A DNA stretch of 45,640 nt from CAZZIZ01 sp964654535 (GTDB lineage: Bacteria; Bacteroidota; Bacteroidia; Chitinophagales; UBA2359), in assembly GCA_964654535.1 (NCBI GenBank), contig CAZZIZ010000004.1, positions 1-45,640 on the forward strand, written 5' to 3'. The translations under genes and the position numbers were made by a program. Below the pieces are notes generated by a model. It was not told where the DNA came from and ran no database searches. It worked only from the letters and a program-made list of their open reading frames with translations. Below are positions 25,472-34,792 of the stretch, one piece after another; position 1 is the first letter of the stretch; each line of letters starts with the position of its first letter.

Positions 25472-25701
25472 GGGATAGGAAGTAGCCGACCAAAGGGAGG
25501 AGTCGCCTTTGCAAAAAGCAGCTAAGACTTACCGCCTTAGCGGTAGAAGGATTTGCTTTGCTTTTGCAAGAAGGGGACCGGAGCGAACGCGAAGTACTGG
25601 ATAAGCCCGACCCCGAACTTGCTGCGTCCGCAGCAATGTTGCTTGCCGCTTCGCGGCAGAAGCAAATTGCGAGCAGCAGCAGACGTGAGTGGGGCACGCC
25701 C
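25466..25701 (+). repeat. Structured intergenic element, copy C
   Basis: The longest copy. It starts GCGTGAGGGAT, supplying the stop codon of the hydrolase gene, and ends GGGGCACGCCC. The ends pair GCGTG/CACGC. The core hairpin 25527-25550 has inner helix ACCGC/GCGGT, loop CTTA and the AG bulge. GCCCGACCCC is followed by an enlarged third domain with a TTGCTGC/GCAGCAA hairpin (25619-25636) and a second bulged-AG hairpin (25639-25665) with inner helix GCCGC/GCGGC, closed by CCCC/GGGG. Confidence 0.85.
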
Positions 25702-25731
25702 AAATCCATCAAATTTGGCAATGCCCAAATC

Positions 25732-26226
25732 CTAATCTACCTTATTAAAAACTCTGTAGGTGTGGTCGAATTTATTTTTCTCGTCGGCTTTGTAAAACCG
25801 CTCTGATTCAAGCTCCCAATTGTTCTCGTCGAATTCTGGAAAATAAACATCGCCTTTGGCTTCGTGATCAAGGTAGGTTAGATAAAGCTTGTCCGCATGC
25901 TCAAAACCGAGCTTGTAAATTTCGCTACCACCAATAATAAATGCTTCGTTTTCGCCATTGAAGCGCGCAATAGCCAAAGCTTCTTCAAGGCTATGCACTA
26001 CGACGGTTCCTAGCGCTTGGTATTTTTCCTGACGAGTAATCACAATATTGGTACGACGCGGCAAGGCTTTCGGCAGCGATTCAAAATTCTTCCGACCCAT
26101 AATAATATGATGGCCAGAAGTGGTTTTCATGAAATATTTTAGGTCGGCGGGTAGATGCCAAGGCAGCTTATTGTTGGCTCCAATGACTCGATTGGAGGCC
26201 ATAGCCGCTATCATAGATATAATCAA
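25732..26226 (-). CDS. folA: Dihydrofolate reductase
   Basis: Reduces dihydrofolate to tetrahydrofolate with NADPH, restoring the cofactor consumed by ThyA. The 164-residue chain is typical: IAAMASNRVIGANNKLPWHLPADLKYF (7-33) with the Met20-loop and substrate-binding acid Asp28, IIMGRKNFESLP (41-52) and FIIGGSEIY (95-103). The start is TTG 26226, overlapping the thyA stop by 4 bases (TTGA). The first beta strand (IISMIAAMA) is needed for the fold, so the TTG is better than the ATG at 26214. The pair thyA-folA is translationally coupled. Repeat copy C lies 30 bases beyond its end. Confidence 0.97.
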   Translation of the reverse strand: MIISMIAAMASNRVIGANNKLPWHLPADLKYFMKTTSGHHIIMGRKNFESLPKALPRRTNIVITRQEKYQALGTVVVHSLEEALAIARFNGENEAFIIGGSEIYKLGFEHADKLYLTYLDHEAKGDVYFPEFDENNWELESERFYKADEKNKFDHTYRVFNKVD

Positions 26227-27017
26227 ACCGCGACCGCTCCTTTGATGTGTGGATGTGGATCATAGTTCAGCAACTCGAAATCCTCGTACACAAAATCAAA
26301 AATATTTTTGACTGCTGGATTAATTTTCATTGTCGCCAATTCTCGCGTGTCTCTGCTGAGTTGCAGATCAACCTGCTCGAAGTGATTTGAATAAATATGT
26401 GCATCGCCAAACGTATGCACGAACTCACCTGCTTCGTAACCGCAAACTTGCGCGATCATCATAGTAAGCAAAGCATAAGAAGCAATGTTAAAGGGCACAC
26501 CCAAAAATATATCTGCGGAACGCTGATAAAGTTGACAGGACAGCTTTCCCTCGGCCACATAAAACTGAAACAGACAATGGCAAGGTGGCAGTTTCATTTT
26601 ATCGATATCGGCTACGTTCCAAGCGGAAACAATATGACGACGGCTATCTGGTTTGTTTTTTAGATTCTCAATTAGATTGCTGATCTGATCAATGTGTTCT
26701 CCGTTTGGCGCGGGCCAACTGCGCCATTGGTAACCATAAACTGGGCCTAGATTTCCATCTTCGTCTGCCCACTCGTCCCAAATGCGCACCTTGTTTTCTT
26801 TGAGGTACTTAATGTTGGTGTCACCTTTTAAAAACCAAAGCAATTCGTGTATGATGGAACGTAGATGTACTTTTTTAGTTGTAAGTGCTGGGAAACCCTT
26901 TGAAAGATCAAATCGCATCTGATGACCAAAGACACTCTTAGTACCAGTGCCAGTGCGGTCAGATTTGACCACTCCTTGATCCATAACTCGTTTTACTAAA
27001 TCTAGATATTGCTCCAT
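26223..27017 (-). CDS. thyA: Thymidylate synthase
   Basis: Methylates dUMP to dTMP using methylene-tetrahydrofolate, producing dihydrofolate. The 264 residues match the E. coli enzyme exactly in length: SDRTGTGTKSVFG (19-31), the catalytic Cys146 in LPPCHCLFQF (143-152), QRSADIFLGVPFNIASYA (165-182) and the C-terminal PHIKGAVAV, ending in the usual short closing tail. The next gene is folA, overlapping by 4 bases, and metF ends 81 bases upstream on the same strand. All three use folate one-carbon units, so a common transcript is likely. No separate promoter was recognised in the 81 bases. Confidence 0.97.
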   Translation of the reverse strand: MEQYLDLVKRVMDQGVVKSDRTGTGTKSVFGHQMRFDLSKGFPALTTKKVHLRSIIHELLWFLKGDTNIKYLKENKVRIWDEWADEDGNLGPVYGYQWRSWPAPNGEHIDQISNLIENLKNKPDSRRHIVSAWNVADIDKMKLPPCHCLFQFYVAEGKLSCQLYQRSADIFLGVPFNIASYALLTMMIAQVCGYEAGEFVHTFGDAHIYSNHFEQVDLQLSRDTRELATMKINPAVKNIFDFVYEDFELLNYDPHPHIKGAVAV

Positions 27018-27098
27018 TATGCCTTGAATTTAGGCATCATGAATGAAACCGAGGGCTATTGCTCCGATTTAAAAGCCAACAGTATCTAGAATGGTGGA

Positions 27099-28058
27099 TT
27101 AAAAGACTGAGCGCGATATCTTGGCTACTACTTCTGGACGACTCATAGTGTAATAGTGCAAACTCGGCACTCCGAACTTGATCAAGTCCTTACTTTGCTG
27201 AATTGCCCATTCTATTCCTACTTGTCTAACCGCTTTATTGTCTTTGCATTTTTCAACCTCATCTACCAAGTCTTCCGGCAAATCCACGTTGAAGGTTTTC
27301 GGGATAATAGATAACTGACGTTTGGTCGTTAATGGTTTGATCCCTGGGATAATGGGAACCGTAATTCCCGCTTCTCGACAATTGTTTACAAAATCAATGT
27401 ATTTCGAAGTATCAAAAAACATTTGGGTGACGATGTATTCTCCACCAGCCTCTATTTTTTGTTTTAGATACTTTATATCGGTTTTCATATTTGCGGCCTC
27501 GAAGTGCTTTTCGGGGTAACCCGCAACGCCGATACAGAAATTGGTTTTATGAACGCCCTGCAACTCTTCAGCAAGAAAGTTTCCTTCGTTCATTTTTACC
27601 ACCTGTTTAACCAAGTCAACAGCGTATTTATGACCACCATTATCGCCGGTGGCAATGCTCATTTGTTCTTTTGGTGCATCACCTCTTAACAAGAGTACAT
27701 TTTCTACGCCGAGGTAATTGAGGTCAATTAGTGCATCCTCCGTGGTGTCTTCGGTGAAGCCTCCACATATGAGGTGCGGCACCGCATCGACTTTATAACG
27801 GTTCATTATACTTGCACAAATACCTACCGTACCTGGACGCTTTCGAACAAAGACCTTCCTAAAACCTCCACCTTCTGATTTTTGTTTGTAGATATACTCA
27901 GCGCGATGATAGGTGACATTAATGTAGGGTGGCTTGAACTCCATAAGTGGGTCAAGGATTTTAAATAGGGTGTCAATGCTCTTCCCCTTTAAAGGAGGAA
28001 GAATCTCGTAGGTGAAAAATGGCTTTTTCGACTGATTAACCGTATCAATAAATCTCAC
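27099..28058 (-). CDS. metF: Methylenetetrahydrofolate reductase
   Basis: A flavoenzyme that reduces 5,10-methylene- to 5-methyl-tetrahydrofolate, the methyl donor for MetH. The 319-residue TIM barrel shows FFTYEILPPLKG (14-25; catalytic Glu), INVTYHRAEY (47-56), GICASIMNRYKVDAVPHLICGG (74-95), the FAD/folate motif LLLRGDAP and YIVTQMFFDTSKYIDF (about 207-222). The start is GTG 28058. It is divergent from metH across 90 bases, a neat arrangement because MetF makes the substrate of MetH, and lies upstream of thyA-folA. A near-consensus TTTCTTTG at 28081-28088 (minus strand) could be its minus-7 box. Confidence 0.96.
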   Translation of the reverse strand: MRFIDTVNQSKKPFFTYEILPPLKGKSIDTLFKILDPLMEFKPPYINVTYHRAEYIYKQKSEGGGFRKVFVRKRPGTVGICASIMNRYKVDAVPHLICGGFTEDTTEDALIDLNYLGVENVLLLRGDAPKEQMSIATGDNGGHKYAVDLVKQVVKMNEGNFLAEELQGVHKTNFCIGVAGYPEKHFEAANMKTDIKYLKQKIEAGGEYIVTQMFFDTSKYIDFVNNCREAGITVPIIPGIKPLTTKRQLSIIPKTFNVDLPEDLVDEVEKCKDNKAVRQVGIEWAIQQSKDLIKFGVPSLHYYTMSRPEVVAKISRSVF

Positions 28059-28120
28059 TATTCGTCTTTTTCTAGGGGTGCAAAGAAAGCAAATAAACCG
28101 CTTTTCAACGCTCTGTACAC

Positions 28121-28128
28121 TATCTTTG
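28121..28128 (+). promoter_or_regulatory. Minus-7 promoter box of metH
   Basis: TATCTTTG is an exact TAnnTTTG match, 20 bases before the GTG start. The 90-base metF-metH gap also carries a weaker opposing box at 28081-28088, so the divergent promoters are interleaved. Confidence 0.6.
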
Positions 28129-28148
28129 CGCGTCTTTAAATTTTTACA

Positions 28149-31100
28149 GTGAATAATACCAGAGAATCTCTAGAATCCATTCTCCGCGAGCGCATTTTAA
28201 TTATAGATGGCGCAATGGGCACTATGATTCAACAATATAAGCTGGAGGAGGAAGATTTCAGAAATGAGGCTTTGAAGGATCATCCCAAACCGCTACAAGG
28301 AAATAATGATCTTTTGTCCATTACTCGCCCCGATATAATTGAAGCGATCCATAATGCTTATTTGGAGGCAGGAGCAGATATTTTGGAAACGAACACTTTT
28401 AGCGGTACCACAATAGCTCAAGAGGATTACGAGTGCGAGCATTTGGTTCGCGATATAAATATTGAATCGGCAAAAATAGCACGCAAGTGCGTTGATGCAT
28501 ATATGGCCAAAAACCCAGGCAGCAAAAAATTTGTTGCGGGTGCTGTGGGGCCAACTAACAGAACGGCAAGCCTGTCGCCCGACGTAAATCGTCCTGGCTA
28601 TCGCGCCATCAATTTCGACCAGCTACACGACGCTTACTACGATCAAATAAGCGCATTGATTGAAGGTGGTTGCGATACTATTTTAATTGAAACCGTTTTT
28701 GATACCCTCAACTGTAAGGCGGCTATTAAAGCAGCGAATAAAGTAAAGCGCGAAACAGGCATAGACTTTCCACTCCAAGTTTCGGGAACCATAACCGATG
28801 CGAGTGGCAGAACACTTTCGGGACAAACCTTGGAAGCATTTTACATCTCTGTAATGCACGGCGATTTGTTTAGTATTGGTTTGAACTGCGCCTTGGGTGC
28901 GGAGCAAATGCGACCTTACATTCAGGAGCTGTCGCGCATTTCTAGCACCTACATAAGTTGCTACCCCAACGCTGGCTTACCAAACGAGTTTGGGGAATAC
29001 GACCAGACACCTGGTAGTATGGGTCATCTAATAAACGACTTTGCTGAAAGCGGTTTCTTAAATATGGTTGGTGGTTGTTGTGGAACCACGGCTCCACATA
29101 TTGCTGAGATAGCCAGAATAGCAGGCAAGCACACGCCACGTGTTATAAAGGAACAAGAACCACTGATGTTGCTCAGTGGTCTTGAACCAGTAGCAGTTCG
29201 TGAAGACTCCAACTTTGTAAATATTGGCGAACGAACCAACGTAACAGGTTCCAAAAAGTTCGCCCGACTGATAAAAGAAGAAAAGTTCGAAGAAGCACTT
29301 AGTGTAGCTCGCCATCAGGTTGAAGGCGGGGCTCAGGTGATCGATGTAAACATGGACGAAGGTTTACTTGATAGTAAAGCTGCTATGAAGCACTTTCTTA
29401 ACCTGATCGCTTCGGAACCAGATATTTCCAAGCTGCCTATTATGATTGATTCCTCTAAATGGTCGGTTATAGAAGAAGGTCTAAAATGCCTGCAAGGAAA
29501 AGGGATAGTTAACTCAATCTCTTTAAAAGAAGGCGAAGAACAATTTCTGGAACAAGCGCAATTGATTAAAGACTATGGCGCGGCAGTGGTCATTATGGCT
29601 TTTGATGAAGAAGGCCAGGCCGATACAACCGAAAGAAAAGTCGAGATTTGCCATAGAGCATACAAGCTCTTGCGTGAAAGGCTCGATTTCAATCCTTACG
29701 ATATCATCTTCGACCCTAACATCTTTGCGGTGGCTACGGGTATCGAAGAACATAACGATTACGCGATGGCATTCTTCGATGCCACAGAGCAAATCAAAAA
29801 GCTAATGCCTGAGGTTAAAGTAAGTGGCGGTGTATCCAACGTTTCTTTTTCTTTTAGAGGCAACAATCCAGTTCGTGAGGCTATGCACTCTTCTTTTCTC
29901 TACCACGCCATTCAGCGAGGTATGGATATGGGGATTGTCAACGCGGGTATGATTGAGGTTTATGAGCAAATTCCTGCTGATTTATTAGAGCGCGTTGAAG
30001 ATGTATTGTTCAACAAACGTGAAGACGCAACGGAGCGATTGGTAGATATCGCCGAGAAATTTCAAGGCAAGGGTAAAAAGAAAGTCGTCAACCTAGAGTG
30101 GCGTGACAATCCAGTTGAAGAACGACTGAGCTATGCGCTGGTAAATGGTATTGTAGACTACATTGACGAAGATACCGAGGAAGCACGTGTGAAATTAAAA
30201 CGACCACTGCTAGTTATTGAAGGTCCCTTGATGGACGGCATGAATATTGTCGGAGACTTGTTCGGCTCGGGTAAAATGTTTTTACCACAAGTAGTAAAAA
30301 GTGCTCGGGTTATGAAGAAGGCCGTTGCCTACCTCAACCCTTTTATGGAAGAAGAAAAGGCAGGCTCCACATCATCTGGTGCTGGAAAAATCTTAATGGC
30401 AACCGTAAAAGGCGATGTGCACGATATTGGTAAAAACATTGTCGGTGTCGTCTTGGCTTGCAACAACTATGAAGTAATTGATATGGGCGTAATGGTTCCT
30501 GCGGCAAAAATTCTGGATACTGCAATAGCCGAAAACGTTGATATCATTGGCTTAAGCGGATTGATAACACCTTCTCTCGACGAGATGGTTTTTGTAGCAA
30601 GCGAAATGGAAAGACGCGGCATGAAAACACCATTGCTGATCGGAGGAGCTACTACTAGTAAGGTGCATACCGCAGTGAAAGTAGAGCCGAAATATTCCGG
30701 CCCCATTGTTCACGTGCTAGATGCGTCGAAAAGTGTTGGTGTAGCGAACAACCTATTGAGTCCTGAGCGCAAGGAAGCTTATGCCGCCCAAATAACTGCA
30801 GAATTAGCTGAAGTACGAACGCGACACGTAAACAAAAAACGCACTAAGTCTTTCATCGACTTAGCCAGCGCTCGTAGAAACAAATTCAAAATTGACTGGG
30901 ACAAAAGCGAAATCAAAAAACCAAACAAACTTGGTGTTACGGTTTATGATACCTACGATCTAGCCGACTTGAGAGAATATATCGACTGGACGCCATTCTT
31001 CTACAGCTGGCAAATGAAGGGTAAGTACCCAGAAATTTTAAGCGACGAAAAGAAAGGAAAGGAAGCGACCAAACTATTCAACGAGGCCAATGCTATGCTC

Positions 31101-31832
31101 GACAAAATCATCGCCGAAAAGTGGTTGAGTGCTAAAGGAGTTACAGGACTTTTCCCAGCCAACACCGTAAACGATGACGATATAGAAGTTTACGATCCAA
31201 ACGAAGGTGGCAAGACCATCAGCGACTTCCATATGCTGAGACAGCAGTTACAGAAAGCTGCGGGAAAACCGAACTATTCCCTAGCCGATTTCATAGCGCC
31301 TAAGTCAAGTGGCAAAACAGATTATATTGGTTGCTTTGCGGTAACCACTGGAATCGGAATCGAAGAACACGTTAAGCGTTTTGAGGGCAACCAAGACGAC
31401 TACTCCGCCATAATGCTTAAAGCGCTGGCGGACAGACTTGCCGAGGCTTTTGCGGAGCGCCTGCATCAGGTGGTGCGCAAGGAAACTTGGGGCTATGCGC
31501 CCAATGAAAAGCTCGCCAACGAAGAGCTCATTAAAGAAACTTACGACGGTATTCGCCCTGCGCCAGGCTACCCTGCTTGCCCAGAGCATACCGAAAAGGA
31601 CGCCATTTTCGAGTTGCTGAACGCCGAAGAAAATACGGGCATTACACTAACCGAAAGCAGAGCGATGTTTCCAGCGGCGGCCGTTTCTGGATGGTACATA
31701 GCGCATCCCGAAAGTCAATACTTCGGCTTGAGTAAAATTCAAAACGATCAGTTAGCGGATTATTGTGCGCGTAAAAACTGGGACGAGGAAACTGGGAAGA
31801 AGTGGTTGGCGCCGCTTTTAGATTTTGCCTAG
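28149..31832 (+). CDS. metH: Cobalamin-dependent methionine synthase
   Basis: Transfers the methyl group of methyl-tetrahydrofolate via B12 to homocysteine. All four modules of the full-length enzyme are present in 1,227 residues: homocysteine domain (about 1-330, zinc cysteines in GLNCALG and GGCCGTT), folate domain (about 355-620, NIGERTNVTGSKKFARLI), B12 domain (about 650-890, with DVHDIGKNIVGVVL in which His758 is the lower cobalt ligand, plus GLSGLITPSLDEM and the LLIGGATTSKVHTAVK region) and the SAM-binding reactivation domain (about 930-1220, RPAPGYPACPEH). The start is GTG 28149. No B12 or SAM riboswitch fits in the 90-base leader region. It ends in a strong terminator that belongs to repeat copy F. 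Confidence 0.98.
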   Translation: MNNTRESLESILRERILIIDGAMGTMIQQYKLEEEDFRNEALKDHPKPLQGNNDLLSITRPDIIEAIHNAYLEAGADILETNTFSGTTIAQEDYECEHLVRDINIESAKIARKCVDAYMAKNPGSKKFVAGAVGPTNRTASLSPDVNRPGYRAINFDQLHDAYYDQISALIEGGCDTILIETVFDTLNCKAAIKAANKVKRETGIDFPLQVSGTITDASGRTLSGQTLEAFYISVMHGDLFSIGLNCALGAEQMRPYIQELSRISSTYISCYPNAGLPNEFGEYDQTPGSMGHLINDFAESGFLNMVGGCCGTTAPHIAEIARIAGKHTPRVIKEQEPLMLLSGLEPVAVREDSNFVNIGERTNVTGSKKFARLIKEEKFEEALSVARHQVEGGAQVIDVNMDEGLLDSKAAMKHFLNLIASEPDISKLPIMIDSSKWSVIEEGLKCLQGKGIVNSISLKEGEEQFLEQAQLIKDYGAAVVIMAFDEEGQADTTERKVEICHRAYKLLRERLDFNPYDIIFDPNIFAVATGIEEHNDYAMAFFDATEQIKKLMPEVKVSGGVSNVSFSFRGNNPVREAMHSSFLYHAIQRGMDMGIVNAGMIEVYEQIPADLLERVEDVLFNKREDATERLVDIAEKFQGKGKKKVVNLEWRDNPVEERLSYALVNGIVDYIDEDTEEARVKLKRPLLVIEGPLMDGMNIVGDLFGSGKMFLPQVVKSARVMKKAVAYLNPFMEEEKAGSTSSGAGKILMATVKGDVHDIGKNIVGVVLACNNYEVIDMGVMVPAAKILDTAIAENVDIIGLSGLITPSLDEMVFVASEMERRGMKTPLLIGGATTSKVHTAVKVEPKYSGPIVHVLDASKSVGVANNLLSPERKEAYAAQITAELAEVRTRHVNKKRTKSFIDLASARRNKFKIDWDKSEIKKPNKLGVTVYDTYDLADLREYIDWTPFFYSWQMKGKYPEILSDEKKGKEATKLFNEANAMLDKIIAEKWLSAKGVTGLFPANTVNDDDIEVYDPNEGGKTISDFHMLRQQLQKAAGKPNYSLADFIAPKSSGKTDYIGCFAVTTGIGIEEHVKRFEGNQDDYSAIMLKALADRLAEAFAERLHQVVRKETWGYAPNEKLANEELIKETYDGIRPAPGYPACPEHTEKDAIFELLNAEENTGITLTESRAMFPAAAVSGWYIAHPESQYFGLSKIQNDQLADYCARKNWDEETGKKWLAPLLDFA

Positions 31833-31847
31833 GAAGGAAAATAATTT

Positions 31848-32020
31848 GGGCGTGACCCAACAAAAAAGCCCCGCGTAAAACGCGGGGCTTTTTTGTTGGG
31901 TCGGGCTTTCGGCAGTCGCTCTGTGCTGCTTCAGGCAAAGTGTTCTTCTAGCTCTAAGGAGCTAAGAACACAACTTGCCTTCACCAACAGGAGCTTCAAC
32001 AATGCCTCTATCCCTCACGC
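31848..32020 (-). repeat. Structured intergenic element, copy F
   Basis: On the minus strand it starts GCGTGAGGGAT (32020) and ends GGGTCACGCCC (31848); the ends pair GCGTGA/TCACGC. The core hairpin 31940-31971 has a perfect 8-bp outer helix GTGTTCTT/AAGAACAC, the AG bulge, and inner helix AGCTC/GAGCT, which differs from other copies at both partners. AAGCCCGACCC leads into the third helix, here a perfect 22-bp stem that acts as terminator. Confidence 0.87.
31854..31902 (+). terminator. metH terminator formed by helix 3 of repeat copy F
   Basis: A 22-bp perfect inverted repeat (31854-31875 with 31881-31902) with a TAAAA loop. The G/C-rich top GCCCCGCG is flanked by A6 and T6 tracts, so it can stop transcription in both directions. 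It begins 21 bases after the metH stop. Confidence 0.9.
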
Positions 32021-32029
32021 TTAGACATA

Positions 32030-32060
32030 AAAAAGGAGCGCTTAAAAAGCGCTCCTTTTT
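32030..32060 (-). terminator. Terminator of the choice-of-anchor L gene
   Basis: A 14-bp stem (AAAAAGGAGCGCTT with its complement), loop AAA, A and T tracts on both sides. It lies 21 bases beyond the leftward stop at 32082. Confidence 0.9.
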
Positions 32061-32081
32061 TACGAATATTTTTTTGTCGAC

Positions 32082-34634
32082 CTATTCTTTCACGAATCTT
32101 GCCACTTCTCTTCCATTAGAATTTTCCCAAACGAAGAGATATAAACCCGGAGCCAGAGAAGACACATTCAGTTTCAATTGTCCTTCTGCAGCCTCTGCAG
32201 CTCTACTCAATATGTATTTCCCGGAAACATCAACAACCGAAATTTGACCAGTCACGGTAGCTTCGCCAGCTAATTGTATATACAAATTGTCTTGAGTAGG
32301 TACGGGAAATACTTCAAAGGAATCATTTGATTCTTCACTTTCTCTGTTCACTAAAATTACGTTTGACCAATCCGTCAATCCACTGAACTCAACACTTTTC
32401 AGACGATAGAAATTTCCTCCTTCACGTGCTTCGTAATCAAAGAAACTATAGTGACTTGCTGTTTCGCTATTTCCTGCGCCATCCAATTGAGCAATATCGT
32501 CAAAAGATGAGCCGTCGAAAGAGCGCTGTAAGATGAAGTAGTCGTTATCGGTTTCGGTGGCAGTTGACCAATAGACATGATTTGCCTTTGCCTCAGGAAC
32601 TCCATCGAATTCAACAAGCTCAACCGCGGTCTTGATACACTCAACCAGGCCACTGGTAAAAGTACCGCTGCATCCAAATCCATCTGTAGCATTGAATGTA
32701 AAGCTCTGACCAGTTATTACACCCAAAGAAACACTCGTACTCGTAGCGTATTCAACAGTGACACCTACCAATGATGTTCCAGTCAAGTTGTATTGACCGC
32801 CATTAACAAAAGCAGGCATTCCACCATTGATGCTAATTTCTGCATTTAATTCTCCTGTATCACTATCACAGATCTCTTGGACGTTAATGACTATAGGCGC
32901 AAGAAAGATAACCTCGACTGGGGCACTTATACTTAAGCAAGGATCCATAAGATCCGGAATACCACCATTGTTGTTACCTACTACAGATGAAATATAAATC
33001 GGCTGATTAAATGGTATTAAACCTTCATTAGTGAATACGCCATCGCTACTCAGTGCAAAGAGTTCAAAATTGGGACTGGCCGGACTACCTATTGGGCTAT
33101 TATGCAATGCATAAGTAAGCACGTCATCTGCATCAAGTGATTGACCTGAAACTGTAGCACTAACAGTTGACCCTACGCATGCCATTCCTCCACCGCTTAC
33201 CGTTCCTGCACTAGATTCGCAACCACCGACGGAGACCGTTACTGAGCCTAAAAGCTCGCAGCCTGCTGCTGTTGATGTGACTGTGTAAGTCGTGGTTTGA
33301 GTTGGAGATACCGTTGGCGTAGCGCTATTGATATCGTCGATAGAGCCATCGTCAGGAGACCAAACGTAGTTTCCAGCACCACCACTTACGCCAAGCTGAA
33401 CACTTTCACCTACCATAATCTGAGAGCTACAGCAAGCATCCAATGTTATTTCATCTTGAATAGCCCAAGCTACACTAAGCGGAAGTCCGCTACAGTCAGC
33501 CTGATTCATAATGCTTATAATAATGTCTTCAACTCCCTCTGTCACGCCATCCGTAAAAACGGTAATGTCGACTGTACCAGTAGTAGAGCCAGTTGGAATT
33601 AAAACCATTCCCCCAAGTGGATCTCCATTTTCCGTTCCATAGTCTACTCCGTTTTCTGCAGATCCACTTAAGGTATACTCAATAACTAAGTCCTCGGTAA
33701 CCGGTGCAGTGGTTTCAAAATTTACAGTTCCGTTTATACAACCTTCAACAAGATTGTCGACACCGTTAATTTCAACCGAAGGTTCAAGAACAAACTCTAT
33801 AAACTGCGCATTTAAACTTCCCGCTTCAATAAAAACACCTGAATCCCAAGAAGTGTCTTGTGCATCTGCGATAGCCAGATACAAGCTGTAAGTTTCACCT
33901 GCCACAACCGATGCAAAAGCTGTTAATGGAACCGTAAAACCATCATATTGCATATCAAACTCGTTGTTATCATTACTAACAAACAAGTCGGCAAAATCAA
34001 GAACACAATTGTCACTTGTACCATTTGTACCAGGAATGCCACTGTTAACTGTGTTGATAGCAACAGGAAGTGTGCTGCCAGGGATTAAGGCAATGTTCTC
34101 GTTGACATAATCACCGCCTTCTGGATTAGGCCCAGAAATAAGAAATGCAAAGATGTCATTGAAATTTGAACAAGCAAACTCGTTGTATTCGTCAGATCCA
34201 AATACATAATTGAAAGACAATATATCGCCGCAAGGGACTAAGTCAATTTGTAATACACAAGCGTCCATAGAACTTACTCCAGTTTCAGCTAAAAGCGCAT
34301 CGAGAAAGGGATCGCTTCCGCCATTACTTGTAAATGATATTCCTCCATCTTGGTTGGGTCCAGGAATATCGTTTATACTTCCAGTGGTTAGTACTATTCC
34401 TTCGGTTAAGCCTATACCGACATTTTCTTCAGCAGTGAATATGCCAAAGGATGAACCCGGGCAGTTTAACTCTATATTACTAACCTCAATACCTTTGTCT
34501 AATAAGGCATTCACTAATTCTCCTGCTGTGTTTTGACCAGTAATTTCAATTTGAGCGCTAAGCCTATTACCGTTGCACACCAATAGGAAAGTTGCGATAA
34601 AAAGGGAAAAGATAGTTCGTAAAACTGTGTTCAT
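32082..34634 (-). CDS. Choice-of-anchor L surface protein with Calx-beta and T9SS domains
   Basis: A large secreted protein, likely adhesive or matrix-like. I place the start at ATG 34634, where the peptide MNTVLRTIFSLFIATFLL begins a normal signal sequence ending in LSAQ; the frame is open to an upstream ATG at 34679 that would add 15 basic residues. Domains in order (850 residues): choice-of-anchor L (about 20-270, with the hallmark LSFNYVFGSDEYNEF and NDIFAFLISGPN), a Calx-beta-like domain (YTLSGSAENGVDY ... VTEGVEDI), a PKD-like segment (YVWSPDDG ... TTTYTVTS), further beta-rich repeats and a type A Por sorting domain (FEVFPVPTQDNLYIQL to the end). The calcium-type acidic loops suggest metal stabilisation. 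Partner unknown. Confidence 0.88.
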   Translation of the reverse strand: MNTVLRTIFSLFIATFLLVCNGNRLSAQIEITGQNTAGELVNALLDKGIEVSNIELNCPGSSFGIFTAEENVGIGLTEGIVLTTGSINDIPGPNQDGGISFTSNGGSDPFLDALLAETGVSSMDACVLQIDLVPCGDILSFNYVFGSDEYNEFACSNFNDIFAFLISGPNPEGGDYVNENIALIPGSTLPVAINTVNSGIPGTNGTSDNCVLDFADLFVSNDNNEFDMQYDGFTVPLTAFASVVAGETYSLYLAIADAQDTSWDSGVFIEAGSLNAQFIEFVLEPSVEINGVDNLVEGCINGTVNFETTAPVTEDLVIEYTLSGSAENGVDYGTENGDPLGGMVLIPTGSTTGTVDITVFTDGVTEGVEDIIISIMNQADCSGLPLSVAWAIQDEITLDACCSSQIMVGESVQLGVSGGAGNYVWSPDDGSIDDINSATPTVSPTQTTTYTVTSTAAGCELLGSVTVSVGGCESSAGTVSGGGMACVGSTVSATVSGQSLDADDVLTYALHNSPIGSPASPNFELFALSSDGVFTNEGLIPFNQPIYISSVVGNNNGGIPDLMDPCLSISAPVEVIFLAPIVINVQEICDSDTGELNAEISINGGMPAFVNGGQYNLTGTSLVGVTVEYATSTSVSLGVITGQSFTFNATDGFGCSGTFTSGLVECIKTAVELVEFDGVPEAKANHVYWSTATETDNDYFILQRSFDGSSFDDIAQLDGAGNSETASHYSFFDYEAREGGNFYRLKSVEFSGLTDWSNVILVNRESEESNDSFEVFPVPTQDNLYIQLAGEATVTGQISVVDVSGKYILSRAAEAAEGQLKLNVSSLAPGLYLFVWENSNGREVARFVKE

Positions 34635-34792
34635 ATAGGGATGGTTTTTTACTTTCATAATTCGCGCTAAAGTTCTCATAATTAAACTTTTAAAAAGGAT
34701 TGAGTTTTAAACAATCCAAGGCTTAAATACAAGGTAAGCAAGCATAACTATTTAGGGGCTGAAAAATGGTGAATTTGTGCAAATTATGTCAC

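Noticed and set aside
28059..28148. B12 or SAM riboswitch between metF and metH
   Set aside because: The gap is only 90 bases with promoters for both genes, and no B12 box or SAM-aptamer helices can be seen.
28683..31938. Several open frames antisense to metH
   Set aside because: They lie entirely within the metH coding sequence or repeat copy F and show no protein-like features.
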